In this document: positions 61,528 to 64,000 of the stretch, one piece after another
Layout: every line of letters starts with the position of its first letter
Numbering within the stretch: the first letter of the stretch is position 1
Assembly: GCF_900115715.1 (NCBI RefSeq)
Contig: NZ_FOXM01000006.1
Coordinates: 124,001 to 188,000 of the forward strand
Direction: 5' to 3'
Length of the DNA: 64,000 nucleotides
Source of the DNA: Geopseudomonas sagittaria
GTDB lineage: Bacteria > Pseudomonadota > Gammaproteobacteria > Pseudomonadales > Pseudomonadaceae
Notes under the pieces: model-generated
The model's input: the letters and a program-made list of their open reading frames with translations, nothing else
Told to the model about the DNA's origin: nothing
Databases searched by the model: none
Translations under genes and position numbers: made by a program

Positions 61528-63242
61528 CCGTCAGCAATGCCGAGATCGCCGCGGTACTCGAGGAAGTCGCCGACATTCTCGAACTGGAGGCGGCCAATCC
61601 CTTTCGCATCCGCGCCTACCGCAACGCCGCCCGCACCCTGCAGGCCTTCGCCCCGGACATCGCCAGCCTGCTGGCCAGCGGCCAGGCGCTGCCCAAGCTG
61701 CCGGGCATCGGCGAGGATCTGGCGGGTAAGATCGGCGAAATCGCCGGCACCGGCAGTTGCGCCCTGCTCCAGCGCCTGCGTGGCGAGGTGCCGGCCGGCC
61801 TGCGCGAACTGCTCAAGGTATCCGGGCTCGGTCCGCGGCGGGTCGCTCGCCTGTGGCACGAGCTGGGTATCCAGACCCCTGCCGAACTGCAGCAGGCCGC
61901 GCGCAGCGGGCAGATTCGCCAGCTGCACGGCTTCGGCGAGGGCAGCGAGGAAAAGCTCCTGCAATCGGTTGAACTGCTGTTGCATACCCCGCAGCGCTGG
62001 CTGCTGTCCCGTGTGGCGCCGATTGCCGAGCGCCTGCTCGATGCGCTGCGCGAAGTGCCGGGCGTGATCGAGGTGGCCACCGCCGGCAGCTTGCGCCGCT
62101 GTCGCGATACCGTGGGCGATCTGGACATCCTGGTCAGCGCGCGCCGCGGCAGCCCGGTGATCCAGCGCCTCACCGGCGATGCGCAGGTCGCCAGCGTGCT
62201 GGCCGCCGGCACCACCCGCGCCAGTGTGCGCCTGCACTCGGGCCTGCAGGTCGACCTGCGCCTGCTGTCGCCTCAGGCCTGGGGCGCCGGGCTGCTCTAC
62301 CTGACCGGCAGCAAGGCGCACAACATCGCCCTGCGCCGCTTGGCCCAGGAGCGCGGCCTGAAGATCAGCGAATACGGGCTGTACCGCGGCAGGCAGCGCC
62401 TCGCCGGCGACAGCGAAGCGGCGATCTACCAGGCCCTCGGCCTGCCGTGGATCGCCCCGGAACTGCGCGAGGCGCGCGGCGAGATCGAGGCTGCGCAGGC
62501 TGGTACCCTGCCCCAGCTGGTGGAACTCGGCGACCTGCGCGGCGACCTGCACGCGCATACCCGCGCCAGTGACGGGCGCAACGGCCTCGAGGAAATGGCC
62601 TTGGCCGCCCAGGCCGCGGGGCTGGAATACCTGGCGATCACCGACCACTCGCGGCACCTGGCGATCACCCATGGCCTGGACGCCGACGGCCTGGCCCGGC
62701 AGATCGACGAGATCGACGCCCTCAACGAACGGCTGAGCGGCATCACCCTGCTCAAGGGCATCGAGGTGGACATTCTCGAGGACGGCAGCCTCGACCTGCC
62801 GGACAGCATCCTCTGCCGTCTCGATCTGGTCGTCGGCGCGCTGCACAGCGCCTTCACGCTCACCAAGGAGCAGCAGACCCGCCGCCTGCTGCGTGCCCTC
62901 GAGCACCCACACTTCAGCATCCTCGCCCACCCCAGCGGCCGCCTGCTCGGCGAACGCCCGCCGATCAACTGCGACTACTCCGCGTTGATCGCGGCGGCGC
63001 GCGAGCGCGGCTGCGCTCTGGAGCTGAACGCCCAGCCAGAGCGGCTCGACCTCAACGACCTGCACTGCCGCGAGGCGCGCGATCAGGGCGTCCCCATCGC
63101 GATCAGTTCGGATGCCCACAGCACCCTGGACTTCGCCGGCCTGCGCTTCGGAATCGGTCAGGCGCGGCGCGGCTGGCTGGAAGCCAGGGACGTGCTGAAT
63201 ACGCGGCCGCTCGGCGAAGTGCGGCGACTGCTCAAGCCCTGA
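61524..63242 (+). CDS. polX: Bacterial DNA polymerase X with PHP domain
   Basis: A 572-residue repair enzyme of the size expected for bacterial PolX. N-terminal helix-hairpin-helix (LPKLPGIGEDLAGKIGEIAG), polymerase palm (TAGSLRRCRDTVGDLDILVS with the metal-binding Asp pair) and a C-terminal PHP nuclease (LRGDLHAHTRASDGRN; ITDHSRHLAITHG; HPHFSILAHPSG; ISSDAHSTLDFAG). It fills short gaps in base-excision repair and trims 3' ends. GTG at 61524 overlaps the CapA-type stop. Its presence in this stress island suggests repair under oxygen limitation or desiccation. Confidence 0.94.
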   Translation: MTVSNAEIAAVLEEVADILELEAANPFRIRAYRNAARTLQAFAPDIASLLASGQALPKLPGIGEDLAGKIGEIAGTGSCALLQRLRGEVPAGLRELLKVSGLGPRRVARLWHELGIQTPAELQQAARSGQIRQLHGFGEGSEEKLLQSVELLLHTPQRWLLSRVAPIAERLLDALREVPGVIEVATAGSLRRCRDTVGDLDILVSARRGSPVIQRLTGDAQVASVLAAGTTRASVRLHSGLQVDLRLLSPQAWGAGLLYLTGSKAHNIALRRLAQERGLKISEYGLYRGRQRLAGDSEAAIYQALGLPWIAPELREARGEIEAAQAGTLPQLVELGDLRGDLHAHTRASDGRNGLEEMALAAQAAGLEYLAITDHSRHLAITHGLDADGLARQIDEIDALNERLSGITLLKGIEVDILEDGSLDLPDSILCRLDLVVGALHSAFTLTKEQQTRRLLRALEHPHFSILAHPSGRLLGERPPINCDYSALIAAARERGCALELNAQPERLDLNDLHCREARDQGVPIAISSDAHSTLDFAGLRFGIGQARRGWLEARDVLNTRPLGEVRRLLKP

Positions 63243-63577
63243 CCCCCAGCGTTTCTCGCGCCGCCCTGCACCAGCGCGCAATCCGCGCGAACTCCCACCC
63301 GCCCCTTCCCGCTGATTGCCCGTCAATGCACGGAGCGGAAATTCACTAATGGCGAACCTCCATTTCATTATGTTAAATAACGTAACCTGCAAACAGGCGC
63401 CCTGCCTGGCGGCGGCTGCCGGCAGCGCCTGCTGATCGCGTCGGGGAGCGAGTAAGGACGTGCCAGCCGGGGCCGCGGGTCTCTGCGCCAGTGGAATGAC
63501 TGATGTCGACCCCCACCCTCCTCGGTCTGACGGGTCTATCCTGCACAGGCGGGGTTACGAGCGAACCGAGGTAGCGC
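63243..63577. other. Intergenic region upstream of the ftsH-like gene
   Basis: These 335 bases contain no gene. A 60-base AT-rich patch at 63340-63400 holds TTATGTTA-AA-TAACGTAA (63368-63385), a dyad with one mismatch and likely the promoter/operator region. No FNR-type box or sigma-32 promoter is evident. Confidence 0.5.
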
Positions 63578-64000
63578 ATGGACAAGAAGTTTCCGTGGAA
63601 CGCCTGGTACTTCCTGCTGGCCTTCAGCCTGCTGCTGATGTTCCAGGGCTGGTGGGCCGAGCGCCAGGCGGTCGAGCCGATCGCCTACAGCGAGTTCCTC
63701 AAGTTGCTCAACGAAGGCAAGCTGAGCGAGCTGAGCATCAACAACCAGCAGATCAGCGGCAAACTGCTGGAGCCGATCAACAACCGCAGCAGCTTCGTGA
63801 CCAACCGCGTCGACCCGGCGCTAGCCGAGGAGCTGGCCGCCTCCGGGGCCAAGTTCAGCGCGGTCCGGGAGAACACCGCCCTCTCCAACCTGCTGTCCTG
63901 GTTGCTGCCGCTGGTGCTGATCTTCGCCTTCTGGAGCTTCCTGTTCCGCCGCCTGACCGACAAGCAGGGCCTCGGCGGCCTGGTCAGCGTCGGCAAGTCC
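63578..64000 (+). CDS. ftsH: FtsH-like ATP-dependent metalloprotease, N-terminal part
   Basis: The first 141 codons of a membrane AAA+ protease. A short cytoplasmic lead (MDKKFPWNAW) is followed by helix 1 (YFLLAFSLLLMFQGWWA), a periplasmic domain (YSEFLKLLNEGKLSELSI) and helix 2 (LLSWLLPLVLIFAFWSFLF), then the linker GLGGLVSVGKS that precedes the ATPase domain in FtsH. The gene runs off the right edge, so the catalytic HExxH is unseen. It may be an accessory FtsH, as found in stress islands, rather than the housekeeping copy. The ATG at 63578 has GAGGTAGC upstream. Confidence 0.9.
   Translation, partial: MDKKFPWNAWYFLLAFSLLLMFQGWWAERQAVEPIAYSEFLKLLNEGKLSELSINNQQISGKLLEPINNRSSFVTNRVDPALAEELAASGAKFSAVRENTALSNLLSWLLPLVLIFAFWSFLFRRLTDKQGLGGLVSVGKS

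Noticed and set aside
61263-63392. A 709-codon minus-strand frame
   Set aside because: It is antisense to PolX and the end of the CapA-like gene, with His/Gln/Ala-rich low complexity.

Overview
The window looks like a chromosomal stretch of a high-GC gammaproteobacterium of the Pseudomonas type. The best evidence is the core block gacA-uvrC-pgsA followed by tRNA-Gly, tRNA-Cys and tRNA-Leu, then galU and gor, all very close in sequence to Pseudomonas proteins. A class I polyhydroxybutyrate (PHB) locus, which many pseudomonads lack, suggests an environmental lineage. The species cannot be fixed from sequence alone.

Layout. (1) 1-3.8 kb: right end of an integrative element (P4-type integrase, AlpA-like regulator, Toprim primase, start of a helicase-like gene), running off the left edge. 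(2) 4.0-4.7 kb: a pRiA4b ORF-3-like gene. (3) 4.8-14.9 kb: a large divergent arsenic locus around arsR. The minus arm carries arsO, an ACR3 arsenite pump, an ArsP-type permease, a CxxC mini-thioredoxin and an ATP-grasp-like protein. The plus arm carries arsR, a dual-specificity-type phosphatase, GAPDH, arsJ, a CDF transporter and a thioredoxin-type arsC. GAPDH plus ArsJ is the known route for exporting arsenate as 1-arseno-3-phosphoglycerate; ArsC plus ACR3 is the arsenite route. (4) 15.2-17.2 kb: a Skp-like lipoprotein and two unknown genes. (5) 17.4-24.7 kb: a translationally coupled signalling array (hybrid kinase, HD-GYP response regulator, sensor kinase, single-domain receiver) divergent from gacA.

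(6) 24.7-30.4 kb: core genes uvrC, pgsA, three tRNAs, galU, gor and a periplasmic copper chaperone. (7) 30.6-44.7 kb: a P-type cation ATPase, a KfrA-like protein divergent from a tyrosine recombinase around a perfect palindrome, a cytoplasmic GH5 glucanase, an SbmA/YddA-type ABC protein whose nucleotide-binding motifs are badly degenerate, a ferric-reductase-type flavocytochrome, a second orphan tyrosine recombinase with a LysR regulator, an M20 amidohydrolase and a PA2779-type small protein. (8) 45-50.6 kb: PHB cluster phaR, phaP, phaB, phaA, phaC, with a TGC-type dyad fitting a PhaR operator upstream of phaP.

(9) 50.7-64 kb: a block that looks built for low oxygen and stress. It has an alpha/beta hydrolase, a CBS-domain protein, a soluble formate dehydrogenase catalytic subunit with two hydrogenase-beta/gamma-like electron-transfer subunits, an FNR/Anr-type regulator, Hsp20, a Lon-family AAA protease, a CapA-like protein, PolX and the start of an FtsH-like protease. 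Two FNR/Anr-type boxes were found: one between fdhA and the regulator, one at about -40 of a candidate promoter for hsp20. The hsp20 leader carries six perfect head-to-tail copies of a 10-bp unit, the most striking unexplained structure in the window. No CRISPR array, rRNA or complete insertion sequence was seen.
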